A DNA stretch of 64,000 bases from Mangifera indica (Eukaryota; Streptophyta; Magnoliopsida; Sapindales; Anacardiaceae), in contig NC_058137.1 of assembly GCF_011075055.1 (NCBI RefSeq), positions 1,488,001-1,552,000 of the forward strand, in the 5' to 3' direction. The notes beneath the pieces were generated by a model. It had not been told where the DNA came from and did not search any database. It was given only the letters and a program-made list of their open reading frames with translations. Made by a program: the position numbers and the translations under genes. Below, piece after piece: positions 1 to 12,005 of the stretch. The first letter of the stretch is position 1; every line of letters starts with the position of its first letter.

Positions 1-3000
1 AGTTCATATCTTGTGGATTCAAAACCTTCCCTTTTGCAGTTTGATTTTGCAGCAAGTTCACAGCAGCACAAATTAGATGAAACACCCTCTGAATCTATTA
101 AACCTTGTTCTGAGTCATCATATGTTGAAGAAAGTGAGACAAATTTGGTTAATTCTTCAGCAGTTGCCTCTGAAATGTCTTTTCAGAGAAAGGATGGTGC
201 TGTTTTTACACATTATGCTGAGAGCCATCCTGTGGATAAATTGGATGACAGGGATCCAAGTGTCTCTTTTGATGCTGTGTTGCATTTGTCAAACAATTTA
301 GATCTGACTCATGAAAAGAAAAGCACTGATGATTCTGCAGATGACAGTTTTCCTGAAAATTTGGTCATTATTAAGGTTGATTCACCTGAGTCAGTTAATT
401 CTCCTAGAAAGGAACAGGTCGCTCTCTTAGCCATTCATGAAGCAGAAATATGTTCTGGTTCTGCATCATTGCCTGCCAATTCGAATGTGGAGCTGGATGA
501 TTTAATATCTGAAGTAAATGATGCTTTCCCTGAAAGCGGAGCCCACTCAGAAACTTCAACTTCCATTGTTGATGCTTCACAGACTCCTAGCTCCAAAGAG
601 CAGCAAGTATCAAATATTGAGGATAATATTCCCTGTATTGGGCTTGACTCGACAGAAAAGACAGCTTTGTATTCTGAGGAAGCAAATCTTGAAGATATTT
701 CTAGGGCTGCAGACAGTGAGAAAATAGGTGAATTGACATGTGAGGATCATTCTGTGAAAGGAGATGAGGTCTCTCTTGTACTCCCATGTAAGAGCATAGA
801 TTGTTTAGCCCTCGAGGATCATGATGGCTTAGATGATGTGGTAGCTGAAAGTGTTATAGCAGAAAACCTGGTTGTGCCTACTATTGCTGTTGATGATGTG
901 CCTACTACCACCAGTGCTGATGATACTGTTGACCATGTTGTTTCTCTGCCACAAGATTCAATTTGTTCTCCATCTAGTAATATTGAAAATTTACAAGAAT
1001 CTCATTTTGGTAGTGAGGACCCTACTCAGGAAGGATTGGAATGTATTGAGCCAATTTTTCCAGCACATGTTGAAGGATCTGAGGCAGAAAAGGAAATGAG
1101 TCATCTGGATGTTGACTCCACATCCTGCAAGTTGGCCCCTGATGATAATACTTATTTGAAAGTGGTTGATGATGATTCATCTTTAGCTGATTGCACCCAA
1201 AATAGAATGGTTGAAGGTGATGCCATCATTGCACAGCCATCATCAGCACCAGGTGACCAAGAGCTGGAATGTCTCCATCAGGATGGTCTTCTAGAAGAGG
1301 CTGACTGTGTCACATCTTCACCTGCTGGTCACCTCCCAAATCCAGAAATTTGTTTTCAACAGTCTCTGGTTCTGCAAGCTGATCAATTTGATGGGGAATT
1401 GTCAAAAGCAGAAGAAGCAAATTCTAGTTCATCTCAACATCAGTCTGAACTAATACAATCTTCAAATCTCACAGATCATGAAAGACTTTTTAATGATGCT
1501 TCTGAATCTTGTCAAGAAGAAATTCCAAGTGAGCCGTCACCTTCTGATGATTTAGCACAATCAGCTGGCCAGGAAATTATCAGTGTTGAACAAACAATGG
1601 ATCCATTAGGTTCTGTCCCTCCTTGGTTTGGCCTTCTCCATGAGGCAACTCCAGTCAATATGGAGGAGATTCCACCACTGCCACCTCTACCACCAATGCA
1701 GTGGAGGTTAGGAAAGATTCAAGATACCCCACTAATTTCACAGCAAGAACCGATTGGTCATAGTCAGAAGTCATTTCCATCAATTCTGCCATTTAAAAAT
1801 GATGAGAAAGCTCAATTTGGTTTTCCAGATCAACAGAGAGGCATTGTACAGTCTGGGAATCCATTTCTTCCCCTCACTGCTGTTGGAGTTGAGGAGTTAC
1901 AAGTGTCTGAACAGAAAGTGGGTAATACAGGGCAGCCTACTACTTCATTGCAAATGCTAACTAAGATTAACCAAGCAAATGATAAAGAGAGCAGTGTTAC
2001 TTTGGAGGAAACTCAATCCCTGAGCCCACTCTTAACATCAGCAGTATTAGCTGATGAGAAGTGTGATGGTTTCCTTGCGTCAGGTGGTGAAGTAGTTCAA
2101 TCAAGTTCAAACCCATTCTTATCAGAACCAGCTGATGGACACACTGCTTCTGATGATGAACCTGTATCTTCTCATGGAGAACTAATCCACCCTCAGGATC
2201 AATCGATACCAGAAACAGGTTTAGAGCATAACACTCTTCAATCCACATCACAAAACTCAGAAGGTGGACTCTTAACATCAACAGTATTAGCTGATGAGAA
2301 GCGTGATGGTTTCCTTGCTTCAGGGGGTGAAGCAGCTCAATCAAGTTCAAACCCATTCTTATCAGAACCAGCTGATGGACACACTGCTTCTGATGATGAA
2401 CCTGTATCTTCTCAGGGAGAACTAATCCACCCTCAGCATCAGTCGATACCAGAAACAGGTTTAGAGAAGTGTGACGGTTTCCTTGCGTCAGGGGGTGAAG
2501 TAGTTCAATCAAGTTCAAACCCATTCTTATCAGAGCCAGCTGATGGACACACTGCTTCTGATGATGAACCTGTATCTTCTCATGGAGAACTAATCCACCC
2601 TCAGGATCAATCGATACCAGAAACAGGTTTAGAGCGTAACACTCTTCAATCCACATCACAAAACTCAGAAGGTGGACTCTTAACATCAACAGTATTAGCT
2701 GATGAGAAGCATGATGGTTTCCTTGCTTCAGGGGGTGAAGTAGTTCAATCAAGTTCAAACCCATTCTTATCAGAACCAGCTGATGGACACACAGCTTCTG
2801 ATGATGAACCTGTATCTTCTCAGGGAGAACTAATCCACCCTCAGGATCAGTCGATACCAGAAACAGGTTTAGAGCGTAACACTCTTCAATCCACATCACA
2901 AAACTCAGAAGGTGGACTCTTAACATCAGCAGTATTAGCGGATGAGAAGCTTGACGGTTTCCTTGCTTCAGGGGCTGAAGTAGTTCAATTGAGTTCAAAC

Positions 3001-3899
3001 CCATTCTTATCAGAACCAGCTGATGGACACACTGCTTCTGATGATGAAACTGTATCTTCTCAAGGAGAAATAATCCACCCTCAGGATCAATTGATACCAG
3101 AAACAGGTTTAGAGTGTAACACTCTTCAATCCACATCACAAAACTCAGAAGGTGGACATGATAATATCTCTAATACATTGGTGCTGCCACCTAGAAAGGT
3201 TCAAGAGCAGCCTCAGCATTATTTGCCAACTTCAGAGGGAGAATCAGCTTGGTCATCCAATCCATTTGTTTTCTTAGCAACCTCTGGAGTTGGAAATGCA
3301 AACGGAGGTTCGGTAGTTAAGCTTCCTCGTCCTCGGAATCCTCTAATTGATGATCTTGCTGCTGTTGACAAAAGCAAGGTAATGATGAGTTAAAGACGTC
3401 CTTTTCATACTTCAATTTCTTTGGAACTACTGTCTATTAACAATCACAATCTTTTGCAGTTGAGAAAGGTTACAGAGCGGGTTCGGCCACGAATTGAGCC
3501 AAAGTTAGATGAAAGAGACTCCCTTCTAGAACAAATAAGAACCAAGGTTAGACCTAACCTCTTATTGTGACCGTTACGAAACAACCCCTTTACCCATTTT
3601 TTTAAAAGAACTGAAATGCAGTGTTTATAAACTAATGGCTGTGTGATTTTCTGCCCTTGCAGTCCTTCAACTTGAAGCCTGCGGTGTTGTCAAGACCCAG
3701 TGTTCAGTTTCCTAAGACTAATTTGAAGGTTGCTGCCATCTTGGAGAAAGCAAATGCAATACGCCAGGTCTCTCTCTTTCTCTCCCTCTCTGTGTCTGAG
3801 AGTTTAATATCTATTACATATCACTAAAAGTGATTAATTATGAAATAGGCCACGGCTGGAAGCGATGAAGATGATGAAGATAGTTGGAGTGATTCTTGA
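1..3899 (+). CDS. SCAR2: SCAR2-like WAVE/SCAR complex subunit, 3' part
   Basis: Partial gene, 5' part outside the window. The frame is open from base 1. Exons read as 1-3378, 3460-3546, 3663-3767 and 3849-3899, all with GT-AG borders, giving 1206 residues to the TGA. The three small last exons encode the C-terminal VCA module of SCAR proteins: a WH2-like actin-binding segment ([18 protein letters not shown]), a connector ([16 protein letters not shown]) and an acidic tail ending EDSWSDS. In this family the VCA binds G-actin and activates the ARP2/3 complex, which drives branched actin assembly in plant epidermal and trichome growth. The long upstream part is acidic, serine-rich and probably disordered, with a short proline stretch (PPLPPLPPM). 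It carries five copies of an NPF-containing repeat, listed separately. The N-terminal SCAR homology domain is not visible here. SCAR identity is firm; SCAR2 rather than SCAR4 is inferred from gene order. Confidence 0.93.
2041..3156 (+). repeat. Five in-frame tandem repeats carrying NPF motifs inside SCAR
   Basis: The unit is about 240 bp (80 codons). It begins near ADEK.DGFLASG, passes through [19 protein letters not shown] and ends near [11 protein letters not shown]. The 'DGFLASG' anchor codons start near 2059, 2299, 2467, 2707 and 2947, giving spacings of 240, 168, 240 and 240 bp. The second copy therefore lacks 72 bp (24 codons) and the frame is kept. Copies differ by only a few bases, so the expansion looks recent or homogenised. 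Each copy carries one NPF tripeptide; two more NPF motifs flank the array (codons near 1857 and 3258). Confidence 0.95.
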
Positions 3900-5038
3900 A
3901 AGATTCTCCCTAAGAAAGCGCTTCACTATTTCGGTTATTTCCTTGGACCGGTTGAGAACATTTTTCTCTCCCTCATATAGTAAATAAGATTTTCTGTGAT
4001 CTGGTGGATTCTTTTCTTCTCGGCCCTAAGTGCATGTATTATTAGCCCCTTTCCTTCCCCAACCTCTCACACACATGTTGATGTATATGTAGTTACATGG
4101 CTCTGTTATATCTACTGCAGTCCGGTGTGAAATGTCAGGTGTGTTACACGTATGACCTTCATGGCACAGCATGCAAGCGCTGTACCAATAGCATTCTTTT
4201 GTGTTGTTATCTTGTAAAATGTTAGAAGCTGTAAATTGTGTTTGAGTGGTATAAATTTTGATTAGCAGTGTAATTTGCAATTTTTTTAATCTTCCATGCA
4301 TTGTTCTTACCATGCATGTACTTTGGCCTTTTGATGTAGTTTCTGCCTTCTGGCTCTTATGACGGCTGCTTCTTTCCTTTGTATTTATACAATTGTATTA
4401 GTACGAATGGTTTCCTTTGGAAAAGTAATACTATACATATCTATTTTGAATATATAAAAAGGTATATATTTAAAATATGTTATCATGTGATTGAGTATTA
4501 TTTTACTTTTATTTTAAAATCATTAATCATTTGATAACATATATTAAATTTGTATTTATTACATATAGTTTTATCACCTTCGTATATACAAAATTGTTAG
4601 CACGCATGATTCTACTTCACTTAGACTTCTATAATTGAAAAATGTGCTGTCTGTGTTTGTCATTACAGTTACGTTACTTTCTTTTTTTTATCAAACAAAT
4701 GAAAACCCTGACCACCCCAATCTTATTTCACAGTTTGACTTACTTTAAATTGATTTATTGACATCTTTTTAATTTTTGAATCTGAAAAAAAAAGATGTTT
4801 GTAATTAAATCTTATAATATGTAATAATTAAAATTATATATTTTTATCTATTTTTATAATTGTATAAATAGTAGTTTTATATTTAATTGTTCTTTTATAC
4901 TATTAAATTAAATCGTTTAGGCTCTGAATGATGATTTTACATTATTTAAAACTAAATTTATTATAAAATTATAATAAAAGTTTAATATTATTTTTATTCT
5001 GATAATTTTACTGGTAAAATTGAGATATTAATTAAAAT
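3900..5038. other. SCAR 3' UTR and AT-rich spacer
   Basis: The first 400 bases or so downstream of the SCAR stop are probably 3' UTR. The rest is AT-rich with no credible coding sequence. A 95-codon minus-strand ORF at 4026-4313 has no recognisable family. A short inverted repeat at 4477-4542 is listed separately. Confidence 0.6.
4477..4542. repeat. AT-rich inverted repeat (possible MITE remnant)
   Basis: The arm ATATGTTATCATGTGATT at 4477 pairs with AATCATTTGATAACATAT ending near 4542, 16 of 18 positions, around a loop of about 30 bases. Similar AT-rich cores with TTTTAATTAAAAATTA-like text recur elsewhere in the window. The transposon family is not identified. Confidence 0.45.
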
Positions 5039-5170
5039 AGACAAAAAATTTTTCGCTTATACCTTTTTAGGCAAACACACAGTAGTTTTACTTTTATAAG
5101 TAAAATTTTTTGTAACTCCAAAAATACCCTCCCAGCCCTGTAGCTGTAGGCGTTGGAAGGAAGGTGTGGT

Positions 5171-5250
5171 GCACGCGGTGCGTACGCAGTGCGCGCGGTG
5201 CGTACGCAGTGCCCGCGGTACGTACGCAGTGCGCGCGGTGCTTGCCCAGT
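5171..5250. repeat. 20-bp CpG-rich minisatellite, four copies
   Basis: Four consecutive units of the form GCGCGCGGTGCGTACGCAGT lie at 5171, 5191, 5211 and 5231, with a few substitutions per unit. Their GC content contrasts sharply with the surrounding AT-rich DNA. ORFs through this block, in several frames, are composition artefacts. Confidence 0.9.
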
Positions 5251-5314
5251 GTGCAGTGCGTACAGAGTGCGCGCACCCTCATATAATATATATAAACAAC
5301 TGCATGCACACTTT

Positions 5315-5359
<45 letters not shown>

Positions 5360-5399
5360 TTATTTATTTATTTATTTATTATATATAAAAGAGAAAGGG

Positions 5400-5677
5400 T
5401 GCGTGCAATGCGTGTGCAGTGCGCGCACCCTTTCTCTTTTATAAGAAAGGGTGCGCGTACTGTGCACGCACTGCGCGCACCCTCTCTCTTTTATATATAT
5501 ATATATATATATAAAATAAATATTATAATATTTAATATAATATATATAAATAATAATAATTTTTAAATATATATTATATTATTATATATATTTATTATAT
5601 TATATATAATATATATTTAAAAATTATTATTATTATTATTATTATTATTTATGTATATTATATTAAATATTATAATA

Positions 5678-5775
<98 letters not shown>

Positions 5776-6230
5776 AATGGTGCGCGCACCCCCGCACTCT
5801 GTTTATATATATATATATAAACAGAGTACGGGGGTGCACACTCTATACGCACTGCGCGCACTGCATGCACTCCGCACGCACCGCGCGCACCATACCTTCC
5901 TTTCAGCGCCTACAGCTACAGGGCTGGAAGGGTATTTTTGGAGTTATAAAAAAATTTGCTTATAAAAGTAAAACTACTGTGTGTTTGCCTAAAAAGATAT
6001 AAGCGGAAAATTTTTTGCCCATCTTTCAATATAAATTTGGTATTAAATATAATTATTATTCATCATTTGATTAATTTATTCAAAGAAATAGTTAGTATAT
6101 TTTATTTTTGATTTAATTTTTTTTTTAACATATAGAAATTGAGTGCGTGCAATGCGTGTGCAGTGCGCGCACCCTTTCTCTTTTATAAGAAAGGGTGCGC
6201 GTACTGTGCACGCACTGCGCGCACCCTCTC

Positions 6231-6304
<74 letters not shown>

Positions 6305-6460
6305 AATATTATAATATTTAATATAATATATATAAATAATAATAATTTTTAAATATATATTATATTATTATGTATATTTATTATATTATATATAATATAT
6401 ATTTAAAAATTATTATTATTATTATTATTATTTATGTATATTATATTAAATATTATAATA

Positions 6461-6497
<37 letters not shown>

Positions 6498-6866
6498 AAA
6501 TGGTGCGCGCACCCCCGCACTCTGTTTATATATATATATATAAACAGAGTACGGGGGTGCACACTCTATACGCACCGCGCGCACTGCATGCACTCCGCAC
6601 GCACCGCGCGCACCATACCTTCCTTTCAGCGCCTACAGCTACAGGGCTGGAAGGGTATTTTTGGAGTTATAAAAAAATTTGCTTATAAAAGTAAAACTAC
6701 TGTGTGTTTGCCTAAAAAGATATAAGCGGAAAATTTTTTGCCCATCTTTCAATATAAATTTGGTATTAAATATAATTATTATTCATCATTTGATTAATTT
6801 ATTCAAAGAAATAGTTAGTATATTTTATTTTTGATTTAATTTTTTTTTTAACATATAGAAATTGAG
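5400..6866. repeat. Direct tandem duplication, units of about 744 and 723 bp
   Basis: GCGTGCAATGCGTGTGCAGT starts at 5401 and again at 6145. From there the two units run in parallel through the GC-rich hairpin, AT tracts, right terminal inverted repeat and about 120 bp of flank, ending near 6143 and 6866 at ACATATAGAAATTGAG. The main difference is (TA)n tract length; only rare substitutions are seen (for example one C/T near 5852 versus 6575). The duplicated block holds the right half of the fold-back element plus flank, so the element has one left end and two right ends. Confidence 0.93.
5682..5770. repeat. (TA)n microsatellite, longest of four tracts
   Basis: Uninterrupted TA dinucleotides of almost 90 bases. 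Related tracts lie at about 5317-5355 (followed by TTTA repeats), 6236-6299 and 6464-6495. Tract length is the main difference between the two duplicated units. Confidence 0.95.
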
Positions 6867-7803
6867 TTCAATGGGACCATCTAGAATGTGGGTGGATCCA
6901 AACAATTTGGATCTTTCTTTGATATGAATGAATTAAACTTAACATAAAACAATTTTATCTTATCGAATTTGAGATTGATTCATGATTGATACAGGTCTCG
7001 AAGCTTGGAGCTCATCTCATAAATAATTTTTCTCTTTTCTCTTTTAAGTTATTGTTTAACTTATTTAATATTACTATTTTCTAGTTCGAACAAATAAATT
7101 TTAAACTAATATCTAAAATTTAAAAAAAAAAAAAACGCAAACCCAAATCTGTTAGTTTTTAAGAAAAGATAAAAAGAAAGATTTGAATAGAGTAATATTA
7201 TGTACATAATATATATAATTGATGATATATTATAATATAATTAAAAATTAAAAATAAAATAATATTTAGTTATATAATAATATATTATTTATATATATAA
7301 TTTTTTTTATTTGGATAATCATCACATCAAAGGCTAAAATGAGTATAGATTAGAATCCCCACGCGCTATACTGTGGAAATGCCCATCCAAGTGAAAAATA
7401 TCTGTGACCAAAGAGAAAAGTCAACGATGTAATCGGGTTGGTTTGTTTAACAAGAAACGGTGTCGTAATGATGTGCAGGCGGGTGCTTGATAAATTTCTC
7501 GCAAGGTCTTTTCTTTTCGCACTGTAAACCCTTCAAAATTCTCCATCGTATCTCTCATCTCACACTCAAACTCAAGAGATTTGAATATCTCATCTCTACA
7601 GTCTCTGTATAATACAAATGCAAATTAGAGGAAAATATAAGTTAAAAGACAAACACATTGAATTCTGACCTGAAAAATTTTATGGGAAAATCGTTTCCCA
7701 ATAACAAAACCAGACTGCATCATAGTTCCTGAACAAAACTTCAACAAAACAATCAAAGCCCACTTCCATCGCACCCCAAACTCGACTCGACAAGTTCAAG
7801 AAC
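6867..7803. other. Spacer and probable promoter/5' UTR of the Sel1 gene
   Basis: No coding sequence was recognised. About 7190-7310 is very AT-rich and partly self-complementary. The last 300 bases or so are less AT-rich, with pyrimidine-rich patches, and probably hold the promoter and leader of the gene that starts at 7804. Confidence 0.5.
7191..7302. repeat. AT-rich self-complementary element (MITE-like)
   Basis: The text around TATTATGTACATAATATATA near 7195 is followed by a central TAATTAAAAATTAAAAATAA block and then by reverse-complementary AT text up to about 7302. It resembles other blocks in the window (43903-43985, 44397-44545, 45984-46115). It may be a decayed MITE, but AT composition alone could give weak self-complementarity. 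Confidence 0.35.
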
Positions 7804-8357
7804 ATGGAGAGCACCAGCGAGCAGCCGAATATCAACAACGGTAACGCGACCACCCGCGTGCCGTTATCGAAAGTTGTCTCGGATTGTGTGAAGCGGTGGT
7901 TTAAGGATACGCTTAAAGAAGCGAAAGCTGGTGACGTGAACATGCAGGTGTTGGTGGGGCAGATGTATTATAGCGGTTATGGGGTTGCAAGAGACACCCA
8001 AAAGGTAAATTTATTTTGGTGGGAATTGTGGTTTTGGATTGACTAATTAGAGTTTTGTTTGGAGTTGATGGAATATTAGGGTTTTGATTGGGTTAAGTTG
8101 TTCAGCTTTTTGTTTACTTAGCATGAGTTAGGATTTTCAGGGAAGATTGTGGATGACAAGAGCATCGAGGACTCGAGCCTCTGTTTGGAGAGTTAGTGAT
8201 AAGCATCCAGGTTGATGTTTATTTATTTTTTCTTATTATTGTTATTGTCTTAATGTCTCTGTGGCGCCTGCTTGTGTTGTGAATATTATTCGCCGTAACT
8301 TTCTCAGGTTATAATGCCAGTGATTCGGATTCAGATGAATTGGAAGGAGAATCTTAA
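7804..8357 (+). CDS. Small Sel1-like repeat protein
   Basis: Exons 7804-8004, 8141-8210 and 8308-8357 join in phase to give a 106-residue protein. The N-terminal 20 residues are polar. A helical stretch, VVSDCVKRWFKDTLKEAKAG, is followed by one Sel1-type repeat (VLVGQMYYSGYGVARDTQKG, then RLWMTRAS) between about residues 40 and 85. The tail is acidic (SDSDSDELEGES). Sel1 repeats are alpha-alpha units related to TPR that usually act as adaptors; one repeat suggests a small binding module. I recall a Sel1 protein beside SCAR2 in Arabidopsis, which supports the model. The ATG is the first in frame after an AT-rich leader, and all three introns have standard borders. No catalytic role is implied. 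Confidence 0.82.
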
Positions 8358-11300
8358 ATGCTGAATTAGGCTTCATTTCCAAAACAATGATCTGTGAGTT
8401 AATGGCCTTGGGATTTATATTGCGTTTGTCATGTTGCATTTAATTTTAGTTGGATTAAACAGTTGAATGCCCGCAAAGATCTTCGGCACAACACTTGTTG
8501 GTTTTAGTCAATTGTGTTATTTCATATGGTTTGTGATTTGTGAGAATATGTTACTAGATGTGTTTTTGGTTTTTGTTTTGTCGGTATTAAGGGTTAAGAT
8601 GCCATTAAGTTTATTAATTCAACTGACAATTTGGATATCATACACTGGCTGGTTGTTTTTCCTTTAAAGGCTAATAGTTTAATATCTTGCCCTGTCCTTC
8701 CAAACACTGTCTTACGCGTGCACACGTGTATACAAACTTTCATATTCTCCTAAACTAAAAGCATATGGGGTAGTTATGATAGAGCACAGGATATTATGAG
8801 CCATCTTATGCAAGTTGATGCGCTGTCATGACGGTAGGATACAACAATCAGATGAGGGGAGACTGGATAAGGGTCATTCACACAGACAATTTAAGTTTGT
8901 GACTAGACGTCTCAGAAACAAAGAGCAAAATAGAGTAGTATATTTTCCAAAATTTTCCCCTAATTGATATATAACTCTGGAGAAAATGAAGAGGGAAAAA
9001 AAAAACCCCTCTATTATTTATTCTCTCACTTTGTTCGCTTGCTCATGCACTTACCTTGAGTAATCTAAGGCTTCACCTCTCAAACATATTAAAGTAAGGG
9101 GAAAATATTTGGTGTCTGGTAGTGATGGTGTTTGTGTTTCTCTGAGTTCTGTTTGGGTTTCTTCATCTGAAGAGGGTCAGCTATGCCTGCAAGAGAGTGT
9201 TATTGGATAGTGGCTGTTATGGCTTGTAAATTTGGTTTGTCGTAGTTTATATGACTTTGTGTAGAGTATCTGTTATTAGATTTAGAATACCTCATCTTGT
9301 TGGGGCTGCAAGTTAAATTAATAATGTTGCTGCTTTAAGTAGGTTTTTATTGAATGCTTCCATTTGTGGTCTGATGAGCCAACAGCTTCATTTTCCTGTT
9401 TGAATTGAGTGGCATGGGGTAAAAGAATTTAGTTTGTCTTTTCAATATTTGTGAGCTTATATTAATATACTGTAAAAATTTTACTTTCTGAGGATGCATT
9501 TTAAACATTATTTACATTATTAGTTGTTAAAAAGAGCATAGTTAGTTCACTGAATTTATTCAAAGTAACCAAAAAACAAGAATCAAATTTTAACAGATAC
9601 TAGTTCTGGTAAAGAAAGAGAAAGCTTAGCTTTGTATATACTGGCTTGGGTTAGTAAAATAGCTGTGGCTATTGATTGTGTTACATTTCAATGAGACTGT
9701 TAATGGGATCTTTTTGACCTGTTTTAACATCTTTTATAGCCTAATTACTCACTTTGTCTTTTACTCCGATTAGAAATGAAACTTTTTTTGTTTCACCATC
9801 AACAGACTCCATTACTGAGGTTTTTTGAACTGTTTCAACGTCTTATATAGCCTAAGGTGAACTGGAGAATTTTATCTAGCACTCACAAAAGAGAAAGTAC
9901 ATTTCTCTTAAATGTTGTGCAACATGAGCTTGTGTCATTGTTTCCTTTATTCATTGTGATCCCAATTTGCCTTTCCTGAAGGGATGCGCATTCTCTGGAT
10001 TAACATTTTCCTTGTTTTTGTATAATGTTTCGGCTCATCATGATTTGTTAGTGCATTGATGAATTCTACTATAGCTTTACAAATTGAAGGAATAATGGGA
10101 TGAGTAGTGCTACTCTCAAAGTGCAATCTATATCCTGGTTGATGGGGCATAGTTATTTTACTCATCACTTCTCCATTCATTAAATTGTTGATGAATCAAT
10201 TGTCATGTCTCTTGGGATGCAAAATTGGGGTCTTTGTAAGAGTAGAGTTATTGATAAAGGGATTCCATATTCTGAAACCTTACATTTCCTTTTGTCTTTG
10301 TCTTTTGTCAAATTAGTCTTAAGACATCCAGACTTCTACACCTTTGCATCTACTCACACATTTATTAATTTTTTCCTGGACTTCTTTATGACTCGATGTT
10401 TGTTATTTAATAACATGTTCAATGTTTCTCTAAATCATCTATAATATTTGTGTAATTTTAGTTGTAGTTATTTGTATGTGCAATTTAGTGTATCTACCAT
10501 ACCTCACAGATTGTTTGGGTGTGTGTTGATATAGCATTACAAAAATAATAATTTAATGTAATAACCTATAACAATATATAGTTATAAGCTTTTATCGTTT
10601 GCTTATATTCTGTTAAATGTCACCCTAGATAGAGCAGATGAATGATTAAAGTACAAGAATAAGTTTGTATTTAGTGTGCTCTGTAGTTGTGCTGCAGCAG
10701 AATATTTATTAAGATGATGCATTGCCAGATCATTGTTGGTATATTTAGTTTCCATTTTATCTTATCCCAATCAGGATTTGCAAGATTTCTGACATCTGGT
10801 GCAATTCTAAATTGATTAATCTCGGTTATTTTTTTTTTCGTAGGGTGGATTTGCTCTCTACCAGTTCTTCAACATCTTAAATGTGCCTGTGACATTCTTC
10901 TTCTTTCCTGCCTTTTTTTCTCAGTTAGTTTCTACCAAATGAAACATTGTAACTTTGTAAACAATTTATTCAGTTTCTTTAAACCATGTTAGTTGTACTT
11001 TTACAGGCAACAATATTTTGAGGTTTACATTTTTTTTTCTAAAGATCTTATCTGTTCATTTTCATTTACTGAATTTTATCAACATAGTACTGGTTGGTAG
11101 TTTCTGAAATTCTGAGCCTGTTTTTGACCATGCAACATCCTAGAATTAATCATCTGTTGGAGAGTTCTTTTTCGTTCTCTTTCAATTCCAAGTTACAAGA
11201 GGAATTGAGAAATAGAAGGGCAAGTGAATGGTCATTTAACTTGTATTCTTCCATAACATGTAGAGGCCTTTTATGCCCACTCCATTCAAGAATTGAGCCT

Positions 11301-12005
11301 CACCATCACTAGCCAGTAGTTTTTGTTCGCATTCTATTCTTCTCACAATCACCAGCCAGTATTGAAAGAGACATAGATCTCGCCTCTCTGGAAGACAAAA
11401 AGAAAGTCTGGTTCTCTTTATGCCTACGCGATCCCTTCAACCGCTTGCAATCCACTGTATCTTATGTACACTTCAGATCATCCACTGACAAGAGAAAATA
11501 ATTTTTTCCCACCTTAATTTCCCTAAGCTTCATGATCAACTTAAATCATCGTGGCAAGAGAAGCACTCGGAAGAGTCCAAGACTCTCATAATACGTCACA
11601 GGCCCTAAATAGTTGGTTACTTATGACTTCCCTAAAACGTGTATATGTCGTAAACATAATGCCCGGTGGAGCAGATAAAGGGGGCAGAGTTAAATCTCTG
11701 CGACACTTTGGATAGGGCCCGTTCCCTTTTTAATAATAGGAACAGAAGAAATCAAAGTAACAATGAGTCTAAACTACTTCTCTGCAATATCTTTGTGTAG
11801 CAAAGGTAACTTCACCAAGGACGTATTGCTAGCTGCTGCTTCCCACATGGTGATGTTAGTGATGATTATGATGATGCAGCTTCTATTATCATGTCCTAAA
11901 TATTATTAATCATATCATAACCATCATCACTATCATTAGGAAGACCGAATCATCTTCATATATGCGTAGCATTATTGCAGAACTAACGGAATAAGACGAG
12001 ATCAT
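8358..12005. other. Long spacer without a recognised gene
   Basis: The 3.6 kb contains only short ORFs with no family match. It probably includes the 3' UTR of the Sel1 gene and the former promoter of the IREG pseudogene. One weak local duplication is visible: CTGTTTTAACATCTTTTATA near 9719 resembles CTGTTTCAACGTCTTATATA near 9830. No tRNA, transposase or reverse-transcriptase text was seen. Confidence 0.5.

Larger units (their letters stand above)
5039..6021. mobile_element. Fold-back / MITE-like element with ~135-bp terminal inverted repeats
   Basis: The segment from about 5039 to 5175 is the imperfect reverse complement of about 5884 to 6021. Both ends carry the text from the terminal CAAAAAATTTT motif through CACAGTAGTTTTACTTTTAT to the block around CAGCCCTGTAGCTGTAGGCG. 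No transposase is encoded. The interior holds a CpG-rich 20-bp minisatellite, further GC-rich palindromes near 5400-5485 and 5780-5840, and long (TA)n tracts. These properties fit a non-autonomous fold-back or MITE-like DNA element. The superfamily is unclear, and no clean target-site duplication was found by eye. Confidence 0.7.

Noticed and set aside
1997..3139. A 380-codon antisense ORF opposite the SCAR repeats
   Set aside because: It is an antisense shadow of the repeat array: because the unit length is a multiple of three, an open antisense frame in one unit is open in all. No family signal and no start context.
5094..6688. Several ORFs rich in Tyr-Ile or Arg-Thr-His text
   Set aside because: They translate (TA)n tracts and the GC minisatellite; overlapping frames on both strands are equally open.
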